Shown: one piece after another, positions 47,284 through 58,469 of the stretch | Numbering within the stretch: the stretch's first letter is position 1 | Layout: each line of letters opens with the position of its first letter | Source: Castor canadensis | Lineage: Eukaryota > Chordata > Mammalia > Rodentia > Castoridae | Reading direction: 5' to 3' | Assembly (NCBI RefSeq): GCF_047511655.1 | Contig: NC_133397.1 | Coordinates: 49,366,001 to 49,430,000 of the forward strand | Length of the DNA: 64,000 nt | Notes under the pieces: model-generated | The model's input: the letters and a program-made list of their open reading frames with translations, nothing else | Databases searched by the model: none | What the model was told of the DNA's origin: nothing | Program-made: the position numbers and the translations under genes

Positions 47284-47837
47284 AATAAGAAACATTTTAT
47301 AGAACAGTATATCCAGAAAAACTTTATTGTGACTTTAGAAAAAGTCTTATAATTTGTTCAAGACTTTACTTTTTTGCTGGTCAAATTTCAGAAAGTAAAA
47401 GAGAAAGGAACTCTTGTTTTGCAGATATGAACTTTTCTTTACTTTATGTTCCTTGTTAGTTGGCTTAATGAACAGATGTACAGAATCAGTTCTTATTGTT
47501 CTTCAGACTAAAGAAACATAAGAGGAATTTATTTACATATGAGTCAAAATGGAGTTACTCTGAGATTGCAGACACAAATTATCTTGGTTTAGGACTTGAT
47601 GGAAGTTGAATAGAGCATCAAGAAATCTTTAGGTTGATTCAGGTGTGGGGTTCATGTAACTTTTTCACATCTGCTCTTTTGTCTCAATTCTTTTTATTCT
47701 AGAAGGAAAATATTATATCAAGCAATTATGTATTTTATTGGATTAACTGAGGTGAGCCAAGTGTGACATGTTAATGTGTCATCATGTTGTTTTTACTTTG
47801 TTTCTGTGAATTATTAAAATGTTGAAACCTATACCTA

Positions 47838-47960
47838 TTATGTATGTATGTGTACATGCATGGATAGGGGTGCAGGTATGTATATTATGATGTGAATATG
47901 AATATGTAATATATGGGTTATGTATATGTGTATATGAATGAATATATGTGTGAATATCAA
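47838..47960. repeat. Imperfect (TATG)n-type simple repeat
   Basis: This is a degenerate TATG/TGAATA-rich tract. The opposite-strand frame at 47782-48003 (His/Thr/Tyr-rich) is a translation of this simple sequence and not a gene. Confidence 0.8.
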
Positions 47961-47970
47961 ACATTAGAGA

Positions 47971-48000
47971 AATTATCCACTTAACTCTAAGTGGATAATT
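47971..48000. repeat. Perfect 13-bp inverted repeat, 4-nt loop
   Basis: The arms aattatccactta (47971-47983) and taagtggataatt (47988-48000) are exact reverse complements around actc. The hairpin lies directly between a simple repeat and an MLT1-like block. It is not accompanied by terminal repeats. Confidence 0.85.
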
Positions 48001-48009
48001 CACTGGTTA

Positions 48010-48435
48010 TTTTTTACTTCTTTGTCCATTTTTTCCCTTCCACTAAAGGTGCTAAGTGACATATTTACTTTTTCCAGCTGGGAGTGATCATGTGGCTTAG
48101 TTCTAGCTGATGTAATACAGGAAGACCTCCCAAGGAGCATCTGGAAAATCTCTGGATTGTTTGGTAAAAGTGATAGATGGATCTGGCACTGTCCTTCCTT
48201 CTTCTACCAACTTTAATGAGTGCACTGTGCTAAGGGTTGCAGAAGATATCTTGATAAAATAAAGAAAAAAGAATTGGTTCAGAAAACTCAATATGCTAAT
48301 AGCAGACATGTAGAAGTTAGGACCTTTATGATGTTAAGCAGCTACGCGAAAGAAAGCCTTGGAACTACCCCCTCTGAAGTTCCTGCTTCTAGTTTAAACA
48401 ACTGTCATTTATATGTTCTGTTACTTGCAGCCACA
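48010..48435 (+). repeat. Possible MLT1-like MaLR LTR
   Basis: The order 'atcatgtggcttagttctag', 'ctgatgtaatacaggaaga' ... 'aactgtcatttatatgttct' then 'gttacttgcagccacaat' recalls an MLT1 LTR, which ends with '...gttacatgcagcc...'. The termini are not defined. The plus-strand frame at 48220-48477 and the minus-strand frame at 48103-48309 lie in it and look incidental. Confidence 0.4.
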
Positions 48436-48452
48436 ATACTCCAAATGCTAAA

Positions 48453-48541
48453 TGTGTGCTTGTGTGTGTGTGTATGAGAGAAAGAGAGAGAGAGAGAAAG
48501 AGAGAGAGTGAGAGGAAGAGAAAGAGCGCGCGCGAGAGAGA
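48453..48541. repeat. Compound (TG)n/(GA)n/(GC)n microsatellite
   Basis: A TG run passes into interrupted GA repeats that contain a short gcgcgcgcg block near 48526-48534. CpG steps are otherwise scarce in this region. Confidence 0.9.
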
Positions 48542-50780
48542 GTATGCATGTGTTACTTCTCATATCTCCATCCATGTCTTTTTGATTTGAATCTTGTCTT
48601 CTGGAAGGCTATTCAATTCAGAAATATACTTGATTATAATGTTGAGTTTCCTGTTAGATTTGATCAGCATTTGAATGATCATGAGTCTAATTTATACTGA
48701 AGATGCAGTTTAACAATTCACTTAAAGCTTTGTACTATTTCTAGATATTTACCTTTCAGTAAATTTCCGATAATTGTCACCTAAGTAATAAATGCAAACC
48801 AGTTTTTCTGTCCCTCAGCTCCAAATTTGAGCATTTGTTTTTACAGAAAGAAAAATTATCCACAGAAAAATCACTCCTGTACAGAGAAAGAGAACCTGGG
48901 ATTATTTTCTTCCCAACACTTGTAATGTTTTTTTATACTTATATAGAACTGAACTCCAGGCAGCCTTAGATATCTTCAATTGACATTAACATACAGAATA
49001 ACCAGAGATTTTTTTCTGAGTATATTCAAAAGGAAAAGTTAAAATCACAGTATTTGATACTCAATAGATGGTTGCTCTGGATTCCTTTTCATTGTGTGGG
49101 ACAAAGCAACATCATTGTCCACTCTTTATTAGTCCAGCTAGCTCCTCTTCACCATGAATCTTCCCTCTAGCTAGCAAACAAAGGTCACAACCATGAAAAC
49201 CAAATGCAATATGAAATTTCCAACTACATTTTCGCCCTCCCCATGATGAGATAAGAAAAAAAAAGACTTCTAATGTAAATTACAATTTTAACTCTTTTTT
49301 CCTTTCTAATAAAATTTATAGATGAGTGAGTGAAAAATATTAAGTGGCAGTTGAAATCTAGACCTAAAATCCTAGGTATCATCAATTATACTGTTTGGGA
49401 GAAGAGGTGACCCTAATAAGCTTTATACTCCATATTTCAGGGAGTAAAGAGCAGAGCTGCGCATGGTTTTCTAATATTTTATATTGAAACATCACCATGA
49501 TGTTCACCAAAAACAATTATTGTTCTTCACCCTGAAGGGACAAGTTACTGAAAATACTAAGTAGTTCAATTCTCTGTTTGAGACATTGCTGCTTATGATT
49601 TTTTAATTATCATTAGTTAATACTGCCTCAACAGCTGTCTTCAAAGATTTGGCTGCTGTGAAGGCAATGATTTGTGCTCAGTTATGAAGCCCAAACACAC
49701 TTCATTTACTACCTAAAATAGTTCTCTGGCAAACAGAGGCTGATATGTTGAGCTAATCATCAGAATAACAACAAATAGGAAGTGGATGAAGAATGGGAGC
49801 GCTCTGTTTGTTCGCTTTGCTTTTAAAATTATTTGAATTCCTCTTCTCATATAGATAGCTTCTCTCTTGTCTTTACTTGCAGATAATCATTTTTCCAGGA
49901 TTACCATAAAACAATGCCTAATATGTTATTGATTATAAGGTACTTTTTGTTGTTGGCATGCATTGGCTAAAAACAAAAAACAAAAACTTAGCTCCATGTC
50001 AGTGCAGTTATAGAGGCTTTAGAGAATTAATCGAAGATTCTGGGAAGGAATTAAAGTATTATATCTTAGTAATGCAATTACTTTTCTCTATATTCATGTT
50101 TATGTCAACAAAAAAGATAAAATGAATAAAGTATTTATATAAAATAAAGCTTATTTTAGCCAGAAAATCATATTAATTATTACTTACTACTTAAAATAAT
50201 GAAAGTAAGTCATTGTAACTGCATAACTCATGTAACAATATGCAGTAATCTCATGCACTCACTTGGTGAATGCAGACATCCTTACAGATCAGTATGATAT
50301 GCTTTGGAGTTTCATATATTCATCAAACGGAATAACTAGCTTCTAATTAAGTTTTAAATCCTTTATTTGTGCTTCTTGTTATCCCATAAATTATTTTTAG
50401 GAAACTATATCAATTAACAGTGCTTCTCTAATTTCAAATACATCATTAGTTGTTTTAACTGAGTTTAAGAAGCACTGTCATAGTGAGACCATAGAATGAA
50501 ACATTATTTCACATCTAAACAGAGTCAAGCTAGAAGAATTCAATTAAATAACTATCTACTGAGTTAAGTCCTGTGGGGGAAGGTAAGAAAAGTTTACTTA
50601 AAAGTCGTTGGTAATTTATGGATAACTGAAGAGAGCAGAAATGCACCAAATTACCTAAGAAACTATGTAAAAAGTTGTAGAATCTGGTGCTAGGTGAACA
50701 GAGCCATTAAGCAGCCCTTGTTTTCAACATTCCTTAAAAGAATACCTTTATACTGTGCAGAAAAAAATATCTTCTGGCAT
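48542..50780. other. Non-genic stretch with possible conserved noncoding segment
   Basis: No named repeat is visible. The part at about 49590-49960 lacks repeat signatures and has several TAAT-type motifs (ttttaattatcattagttaa, gctaatcatcag). This fits an unmasked, possibly conserved noncoding segment, but conservation cannot be judged from one sequence. Confidence 0.35.
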
Positions 50781-52049
50781 AAAGGTTATACTTGGAGCTG
50801 GAGGGTCTGTGAGGACCGCGTCTCGCTGCCGCCGCCGGCCGGGCATGGTGTTGGGTGCCGGCCCGCCTCGCCTGTCTCGGGTACCCAGAGTAAAGGTGGC
50901 AGTGATGCTAACGTTGGCAAGCAAACTGAAGCGAGATGACGGTCTCAAAGGGTCCCGGACGTCAACCACCGCGTCTGACTCCACTCGGAGAGTTTCCGTG
51001 AGAGACAAGTTGCTTATTAAAGAGGTTGCAGAACTCGAAGCTAATTTACCTTGTACATGTAAAGTGCACTTTCCTGATTCAAACAAGCTTCACTGCTTTC
51101 AGCTAACCGTAACCCCAGATGAGGGCTACTACCAGGGCGGAAATTTTCAGTTTGAAACCGGAGTTCCGGATGCATACAACATGGTGCCTCCCAAAGGGAA
51201 ACGCTTGATCAGGATCTGCACCCCAACATCACAGAGACAGGGGAAATGTGTATAAGTTTACTGAGAGAACATTCTATTGATGGCACTGGCTGGGCTCCCA
51301 CCAGAACGTTAAAGGATGTTGTTTGGGGATTAAATTCTTTATTTACTGATCTTTTGAATTTTGATGATCCACTGAATATTGAAGCTGCAGAACATCATTT
51401 GCGAGACAAGGAGGACTTCAGGAATAAAGTGGATGACTACATCAAGCATTATGCTAGATGATAAGAGGAGAGAGTTGCAGGCCATGGACTGTGTGTCACA
51501 GTTTGTCTCTAATGTGAAACAGCACGAGGTAGCCCTGCTCCCCATCCTCACGCTCCCTCAACCCCATGGGATTGTCCCAGTCCTGTGACCATGTTGTCCT
51601 GAAGAAGACCATCCTCCTGCCTGCCCACTGTAAATGGCGAATGCAACACAAATACAGCAAGAAATTGTTTGGGCCTCTAAAGAGTTGTCTGCTTCCCTTA
51701 CCGTGTTTACTCTCTTGAAACTATGCTGTCTAGGCTGCCGGTGAAATCCCTCAGAAGTTGTAAAGAACTCGACATTGAGGCTAGCGCTTGCTTCTCCTTC
51801 CCCCAACAAATCGGTGTCCTGCACAAGGGATGTAATGACGCGTTCGGTGTAACTCGCAGATTGGCAGTAAGAAACCCGCTACAAACTGTGATTGGATGCA
51901 CTTTCTCTTAGCTTCTTCCACGAATGTTGGCCCTGCCTAGATGTGAAGCCTCCCAGAATGCATTGTCATTCACTGTAGATCTTACTGAAATGCGTATTTT
52001 ATTTAATGTAAGTATATTTTGGAACAGAAAAAAAAAAAAGGTTATACTT
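50781..52049 (+). pseudogene. UBE2F: UBE2F processed retrocopy (pseudogene), coding part 50905-51461
   Basis: UBE2F is the E2 that carries NEDD8 from the NAE1-UBA3 E1 to cullins, mainly CUL5 with RBX2. This locus is an intronless copy of its mRNA. Translation from the ATG at 50905 gives the UBE2F N-terminus ([13 protein letters not shown]), distinct from UBE2M, and runs for 104 codons. One base is then missing after 51218, in the codon expected to be Trp105. The remaining 80 codons continue in another frame from 51219 to the TGA at 51459-51461. With the lost codon restored the count is 185, the normal UBE2F length, and the catalytic Cys falls at residue 116 as in the parent. As it stands, the first frame ends at 51253-51255, before the active-site Cys, so no E2 can be made. 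A GC- and CpG-rich 5' UTR (about 50794-50904), a 3' UTR and an A-run (52028-52039) are present. 13-bp direct repeats aaaggttatactt flank it (50781-50793, 52037-52049). No AATAAA is seen close to the tail. Confidence 0.97.
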
Positions 52050-53224
52050 TTCTTAGAGGTTATAAGTCTGTTTACATCTCTCTAATAAAAGCAAACAAAA
52101 TGTGTGTGCAGATACACACACCCCATATACAATGAGAAGATATGAATCATATGGGTATAAAGAAGATTAGTTCATTATGGGAGATCCTAATAATAACAGG
52201 GCCAATTCAAAGCACACCAAAAAAGGAATAGAAGAAGAGAGGTTTATACATATGTACTTGCGTTGCAGGTCCACTTCCAGCCATGCTTATAGTATATACT
52301 TGTAGATATTCTATATTTAACTTTAAAAATAGAAACAATTGATCTTCATATCCTTTCAATCAAGAATTTCCTCTTCTGCTTTAGTGATTGTGCTACATAT
52401 ACTATTCCAAATATGATTATCTCTCTCTCATGTGGAATACTTACTATGTAACTTAAATATGATACCCATGGGATATGATGCTTCTAAAATAGAGACAGGG
52501 AACAAAACTAAAATCATAGTCCAAGGTGTCACTGTGTTACAACTAATCCTGAAGTACAACAAATGCACTTAAAGTGCTAGTTGAGCAAATGATCCCTAGT
52601 AGAGATAGGGTCAGGTAGAAAAAATGGAACTGGAGCTGAATTCTGAAAAATGACCTGTTTGTTAGGCAGAGTAGAAGTTCTGGCCACTCCAGGGTGGAGA
52701 TGAATGTTTTAAGATTGGTGAATATAATATGAATCAAAACCATGAAAGGAAAGGAGGCTTCATGTCTAGTAGTTGGCTCTTTCACATTTAGCTAATATAG
52801 TAATGAAAAAAAATCACTAAAACATAAATGAGAGCGAAATTTAGATTTTCCTATCAGTAAGATAAGTCTTGTCCTATAAAAGATATCAAATGCATATGAA
52901 AAAGTGCAGGGCACATACATTTAAGCTTGACAGTAGCATCAGGTTTAAATAAATCAACCTGAGCCAGGTAGGTTGGAAAAAATGAAGAGCATGACTTATT
53001 TTGTGTACAGGATGAATAGGGAAAGTCACTAAAGATTTTAGAGGGTGTTAATAACTGGATTGACAATTATTATCTCTGGTAAATCTAGGATTGGTTGGAA
53101 AGGTGATGAGAATGGAGGTAGGAAACTGATTAGGAGTTTTTCTCAACAAGTTGAACTGTAAAGAACATCTGGCTGATGTTGCACAAAGTCAGTGGTTAAA
53201 CAGAGGAAAACATAATTCAGAGGT
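52050..53224. other. Non-genic stretch, nothing recognised
   Basis: Short minus-strand frames (52543-52785, 52854-53066) have no recognisable domains. There is no clear repeat family. Confidence 0.5.
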
Positions 53225-53905
53225 ATTTCAATAAGTGAATCCGTCTACTCGGCCACTGGTGTCCACCATATTGCAATATTCTCAATACGCCCAGAGTCGC
53301 TACTCTTGTCCATGCACTGTCTTCTCTTGTTTAGATTATCCTTAGAGACTAAAATTTTTCTCTTCATTTTACCCCTTATGTACCAACAGCCTATTCTCAT
53401 CACAGTGAACACAGTGAGCATCTTAAACTGTAAATCAGATTCTATGCTGGTCCTCTGCTGCAAATCTTTTCATGAGTTTTCACCTGACTTAGAGGAAAAG
53501 CCAAAGTAGTTACCATGTCCTGGCCCTCTTTGTATTACCCAATTTCTCTGGCCACATGCTCTATTTCTCCCTCCACTCTAGCCATGTTGAATTCTTGCTT
53601 TCCCTCAATCTCACCATGCATACTCCACTTCATTGTCTCTACACTTGTTCCCTTTGTCTAAGTACACTTTTCCTAATTGTTCACCTCTATCAGGTCTTTA
53701 TAAAACCAAGCCCTGGGGCTCTTTATAAAAGTCTTTGTCTTCCTTGCCTGTTTAGAATTGCACACATGACTATCTTTTTTACTACATATATTTATTAATG
53801 TATTTTCTTATTGTTTCTTTATGAACTGGAGTATTTATTCTGCAAAGTTAAGTAGGTAAACACAGTGGTTGATATAATGTTGTTGACTGAATGAAAAGAT
53901 ATTTT
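53225..53905 (+). repeat. L2 LINE 3' half
   Basis: The order is typical of L2: 'gtaaatcagattctatgctg', 'ctgacttagaggaaaagcc', 'aaagtagttaccatgtcctg', 'ggccacatgctctattt', 'gccatgttgaattcttg', ending with 'gaactggagtatttattctg' and 'ttgttgactgaatgaaaag'. The last is the usual L2 3' end with a TGAATGAA-type tail. It is longer than the copy at 16425. The L2 ORF is not open. Confidence 0.75.
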
Positions 53906-53960
53906 ATGTTACAGAGATAAGAGCTTTGAGTCAGATCATATACCATCTATAGTACCTCCC

Positions 53961-53995
53961 AAATCACTGCAAATCTCTGCAAATCTCTGCAAATT
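53961..53995. repeat. 10-bp tandem repeat, about 3.5 units
   Basis: The units are aaatcactgc, aaatctctgc, aaatctctgc and aaatt. It is a short local duplication of a unique decamer just after the L2. Confidence 0.85.
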
Positions 53996-54831
53996 AGGAA
54001 ATAAACCTCATAGCTGCAAGTAAAAATTAACTAATATTATTTTTGTAAAGTATTATATACAGTTGACTATAGTTACTTGTAGTAGGTAGGTTTTATAAAA
54101 TCATTGTGAATAGTGAGTAAGTGATAAACCATTGTTCTTAAGGTAAATATATACATGTACTGAGGTAAATCCTAAAAACACTTCATCCTGGTAGATTCAG
54201 CTTTATTTCTCAAAAGAGAAAACACAGTTCAGAAGTGTTTCTTTATGGTCTGCCTGATGCCTTTCGTTTCACCAGCTTTCCCCTGTCACCTTCATTCTCT
54301 GGTCATTATTTTATTGCCTTCTTAAATCTCAGCCGAGAGCGTGAGTATCAGAAAGACTCATAATTTCAGGCCTAGTATGAGCCTATGCTTGAATGACTAA
54401 GACATCTGCCAGAAATATTGATTTGAGGGTTATATTTTTATTAGGTAGGTGCATTGTAAATACATAATCACCCCAAATGGAATTTGAACAATGTACATAG
54501 GCTATATCTATATTTATGTGGCTATGATATAATGAATAGAGTCTTCTACATTCTGGAATATTGTATCTTAAATAACATTATGTATTTAATCTTAATTGTA
54601 AACTCAAAAGTTAGTAATAGTTTTGGCTAATACATTAAGAAAAGACAAGGAAGTGAAGGGTACACAGACTGGGAAGGAAAAACATAAAATGCCTTGCTTA
54701 TAAATGACATGGCCATCAATGTAGGAAATCCAAAAGAATTAACAAAAACTCCTGGAAATGATGAATAATTATTCCAAGTTTGCAGAATACAAAGTTAATG
54801 TACAAAAGTTAATCACTTCTCTTCTTACCAG

Positions 54832-55494
54832 TGTATAAGCATTTTATAGAGAAAAAGATCCAATAGGATATACAGAAATAGCTATAGATAAGAGGAACTT
54901 TATTATAGGAATTGGCTTACATGATTATAGAGGCCAGGAAGTCTCATGATAAACAATCTGCAAGCCAGAGAATCAGTAAAGTCAGCAGTATAATTTAGTC
55001 TGACTCTGAAAACTTTAGAACCAGGAGGGACCACTGGTGTGATGACCTTAGAGTCCAAAGTTATGAGAATAAAGAGTACCAGTATTCAAAAGCAGGCAAA
55101 TCTGGTAGTTCCAACTCAAGCAGAGAGGGATAAAAGTCACTCTTCTGCTGCATTTTGTTTTAGCGAGGCTTTGATTAGATGACACCCATCCATACTTATG
55201 GATCTTTTAATTCAGTATGTAGATTCAAATACTAATTAATGGATGTGAGGGCAATCTGACTACGACATCTGTCATCCCTTTGATCGCCAGGGTTGATGTA
55301 TCTGATTCCGAAGCACGTGCTCCATGGAAGAGGACAACCAGGGAGCTGCATCCCCCTGCTAGAACCTCCAAACAAGCTCTCAAATAGTAATTTATTCATG
55401 AAACACCATCACAGACACACCCAGAAATAATCTTTAGCTTCTACATGGTCATTCCTTAACATAGTCAAGTTGACACATAAAATTGACCATCTCA
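54832..55494 (-). mobile_element. MLT2-like ERVL solo LTR inside old L1
   Basis: On the plus strand the block opens TGTATAAGC and closes ...CTCA, so TG...CA termini are kept. Motifs 'gatccaataggatatacag', 'ataggaattggcttacatga' and 'agtcaagttgacacataaaa' are those of MLT2-type LTRs read in reverse. The flanks are accag (54827-54831) and atcag (55495-55499), a probable 5-bp target-site duplication with one change. ERVL elements use 5-bp duplications. A homologous partial copy is at 26910-27250. Confidence 0.7.
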
Positions 55495-55997
55495 ATCAGA
55501 GATGAGCAAATGAAAATTAAAATTGAAAGCATAATGCCATTTGCTTTAGTGACACAAAAGTGAAATATTTAAGTGTAAACTTATCAAAATATGTACAAAA
55601 TTTATATGAGGAAAACCACAAAACTGATGAAGGACATCAAAACTTAACTAAGTGTAGAGATACTCTATGTTCATGATAGGAAGATGAAAAATTGTTGAAA
55701 TGTTAGTATTTCCTGACTTGATCCATAGATTCAATCAAAAATCTTTCCAAATTATCTTGTGGATATCAGCAAAGTGATAGTAAACTTTGTATGGAAAAGC
55801 CAAAGACCCAGAGTAGCCAACACAATGTTGGAGAAAAACAAAGATGGAGGACTGACACTACTGGATTTAAAGACTTATTATGAATTGATAGTAATCATGA
55901 CAAAATAGCATTGGTGAATAATAGATAAAATTATCAATAGTAATGAATAGCGAACCCAGAAGTAGCACCACACCAATATAGTTAACTAACCGTTAAC

Positions 55998-56158
55998 ACA
56001 AAATTAGAAATAAGGGCAAAATAGTTTCTGCTGGGTATTGGGGGGGGAGGGAGGGGGGGAGTGGGTGGTATGGGAGGGGGTGGGGGCAGGGGGGAGAAAT
56101 GAACCAAGCCTTGTATGCACATATGAATAATAAAAGAAAAATGAAAAAAAAAAAAAAC
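55998..56158 (+). mobile_element. Very short young L1 3' insertion in old L1
   Basis: The 12-bp flanks ctaaccgttaac (55986-55997) and ctaaccgttgac (56159-56170) differ at one base. The insert is only the last 140 or so bases of L1 (G-rich tract, then ccaagccttgtatgcacata) plus an A tail. It is the same lineage as 8634-8959 and 34218-36205. The frames at 55993-56343 and 56099-56296 span it and are not genes. Confidence 0.9.
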
Positions 56159-56827
56159 CTAACCGTTGACAAAGGAGTAAAGGTAATGGTGCTGGAACAA
56201 CTGGATCTCCACATGAAAATAGATGAATCTAGGCATCTGTCACAAAAAGTTAACTCAAAATGGACCACAGATCTGAATGTAAAACACTGTATATAAAACT
56301 CCCAGAAGATAACACAGGGAGAAAACCGAGAGCCTTTGTGCATGATGATGTCTTTTTAGACACAACACTGACGATACAATCCATGAAGGGTATAAAATAA
56401 TAGATAACTCTACTAAAAGCTTTGGCTCTATGAACAAGAATGTCAAGAGAGTGAGATGACTAGCCACAGACTGGGAGAAACTATTTTCAAAAGACACGTT
56501 TGCTAAGGGACTGTTCTCCAAAAACCAAAACAAAAGCAAAAGTAAAAATCAAAACATAAAAACTCATTGAAAACAATAAAGTGAAAATAAATAATCTGAT
56601 TAAAACTTGAGCCATAAATCTTAAAAGAAACCTAACCAGTGACTATATACAGATGCCAAATAAACAACATCCTAAGTAATCAGTAAAGTGCAAACTAAGC
56701 AATGAGATACCACTATGCATCTGTTAGAACGGCCAAAATCCTAAACAATACAGTCACTTTGAAGGACAGTGAGACACTTTCTTACAAAAGTAAACAGACT
56801 CATACTTTACAATCCAGCAATTGCAAC

Positions 56828-57497
56828 TGAGGGAGGGTACATGGAAGAGGTAACAGTGAAAATAAAAATAATAAATACTAAAAGGGCCAAGCTCAAAAAT
56901 TACACATAAGCAGGAAGTAAAAACCAGAGCAGCAAACTCCATTCCTATCACTTTCTTTTAAATGGTAAATTACAAAAAATAGGGAGACATACAAGGATAG
57001 CACATCTTTATTCTTTGAGATATTAAGCTGCAAACTCTTTAAATGTGTAGAAGGAAGGAAAAATGGAGAGGATGTTTGGCAAATCGAAGTTCTGGAACTC
57101 ACCTATTGCTTCTGTGTTTTGGGAAAGTCTAGATGTACTTCACATTTTTAAATAATATCCATCTTGGCCATGTTCTGACGAATAGCTGCCCTTGGAATGA
57201 TAATGACAGTCTAGACAACTTGGCTGCTTGCCATCCCTCAGCTCAAAAAATATAAAATGCACAAAAAAATCCCACCACCTTTTTTGCATAAGGTGTTTTT
57301 CTCACCCACGTTTAAAAAATGTCTTCCTACTTTATCCTGTTTGACTATAATAAATCCTTGCTAAACTTTAATCTTTTAGTTGACACTCCTTTTTGGTGAG
57401 ACCCCCTTAACTACTTTTCATTGTGAATCCAGAGTTCCTATGATTTGCATGGAAACTGGGAAGTGGAGGGAAACCCTTTGTCCCTTCCCCTTCTCCA
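56828..57497 (+). mobile_element. Solo LTR (670 bp, class I ERV-like) inside old L1
   Basis: It begins TGAGGG and ends TCTCCA, giving TG...CA termini. It is flanked by a perfect 5-bp duplication gcaac (56823-56827 and 57498-57502). Removing the block restores colinear L1 sequence. It has a TATAAAA box at 57251-57257 and AATAAA at 57349-57354, followed by a U5-like tail with 'ttggtgagaccccctt'. U3 would be about 450 bp. It shows no similarity I can see to the LTRs of the provirus at 21641-26900. The family is not recognised. Confidence 0.85.
57251..57257 (+). promoter_or_regulatory. TATA box of solo LTR
   Basis: TATAAAA lies about 92 nt upstream of the AATAAA at 57349-57354, the spacing expected for U3/R in a class I LTR. 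No evidence bears on present activity. Confidence 0.6.
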
Positions 57498-58469
57498 GCA
57501 ACACAATCTTTGGTGTCTACCAAAGGATTTGAAAATATATGTCCACACAATAACATGAGCAAGATGGTTATAGAAGCTTTATTCATAATTACAAGACCTG
57601 GAAGCAGCAAAGTGAATGGATAAATAAACTGTGACATATCCAGACAATGGAATATTATTCAGCCCTTAAAAGAAATGAGTTATCAAGCCATGAAAGGAAT
57701 GAGAGGGAATTAAGCTGCTTAGTATTAAGTGAAAGAAGCCCATCTGAAAATGCTATGTACTGCATAATTCCAACTATGTCACATTATGAAAAGGCAAGAC
57801 TATGGAGACAGTAAAAGATTGCCAAGGATGGGAAGGAAAAGGAACATGCATAGGCAGAGAATGCAGGATTTTTAGAGCAGTGAAAATACTCTGCAAAATT
57901 CTGCAGTGGTGAATATATGTCATTATTTATTTGTTTGAACCAATGGTATATACAAAATCAAGAGTGTAATCTAACATTAACTATGGAATTTGGTTAATTG
58001 TTGTCAATGTAGGTTCTGCAATTATAACAAATCTTCCAATCTGTGAGGAATGCTGATAATTTGGGAAGTTCTACATATGTGGGTGAAGGGAGTATACGTA
58101 AAATCTCTGAAACTTCTCTTAATTCTGATATGAAGTTAAAACTGCGCTAAAAATAAAATACCTATAAGAATAAGTGTAACTATTACTACAATACCAAAAA
58201 TTGACTGTTATGTGATTGCACTAAATTTGCTTGTGATTTTGGCTACATATGGAGAAATTAAGTGATACCATATTCTATATTATGCTTTGTGCCTTTTCTT
58301 AATTTATTGTCTCTTTCAAAACACTCTGTCTGCAACTATACTGTAAACGTGTCTTGTAGTTTTAATATATGGCTTCAATGTCATCCATAATACCTGCCTT
58401 CAACTGTTAGCTTTCATAAAACTTAAAGTTGTCATATTATTAAAATACCAACTAATTTTATAATTTAGG

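Larger units (their letters stand above)
54615..58165 (+). repeat. Old L1 (L1M-like) ORF2 and 3' UTR, interrupted by three insertions
   Basis: The element begins in the reverse-transcriptase region (about 54655-54830, around the degenerate equivalent of the catalytic FADD motif). It resumes at 55500 and continues through ORF2 C-terminal sequence. It ends with a 3' UTR (57503-58165) closing 'gttaaaactgcgctaaaaat' and AATAAAAT. Interruptions at 54832-55494, 55998-56158 and 56828-57497 all rejoin colinear L1 sequence. Stops and frameshifts abound, so no protein is possible. Confidence 0.8.

Noticed and set aside
47782..48003. His/Thr/Tyr-rich 73-codon frame
   Set aside because: It is a translation of a TATG-type simple repeat.
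50748..51086. 112-codon minus-strand frame over the UBE2F retrocopy
   Set aside because: It is a shadow of the retrocopy's GC-rich 5' UTR and N-terminal coding part.
50905..51461. Functional UBE2F retrogene
   Set aside because: One base is missing in the Trp105 codon, so the frame ends before the catalytic Cys. Only an assembly error would reverse this.
53961..53995. CRISPR-like direct repeats
   Set aside because: This is a three-unit head-to-tail decamer without spacers, in a mammalian genome. No CRISPR array exists in the window.
55993..56343. 116-codon minus-strand frame
   Set aside because: It spans the antisense of a short L1 3' insertion and flanking old L1. No domain.
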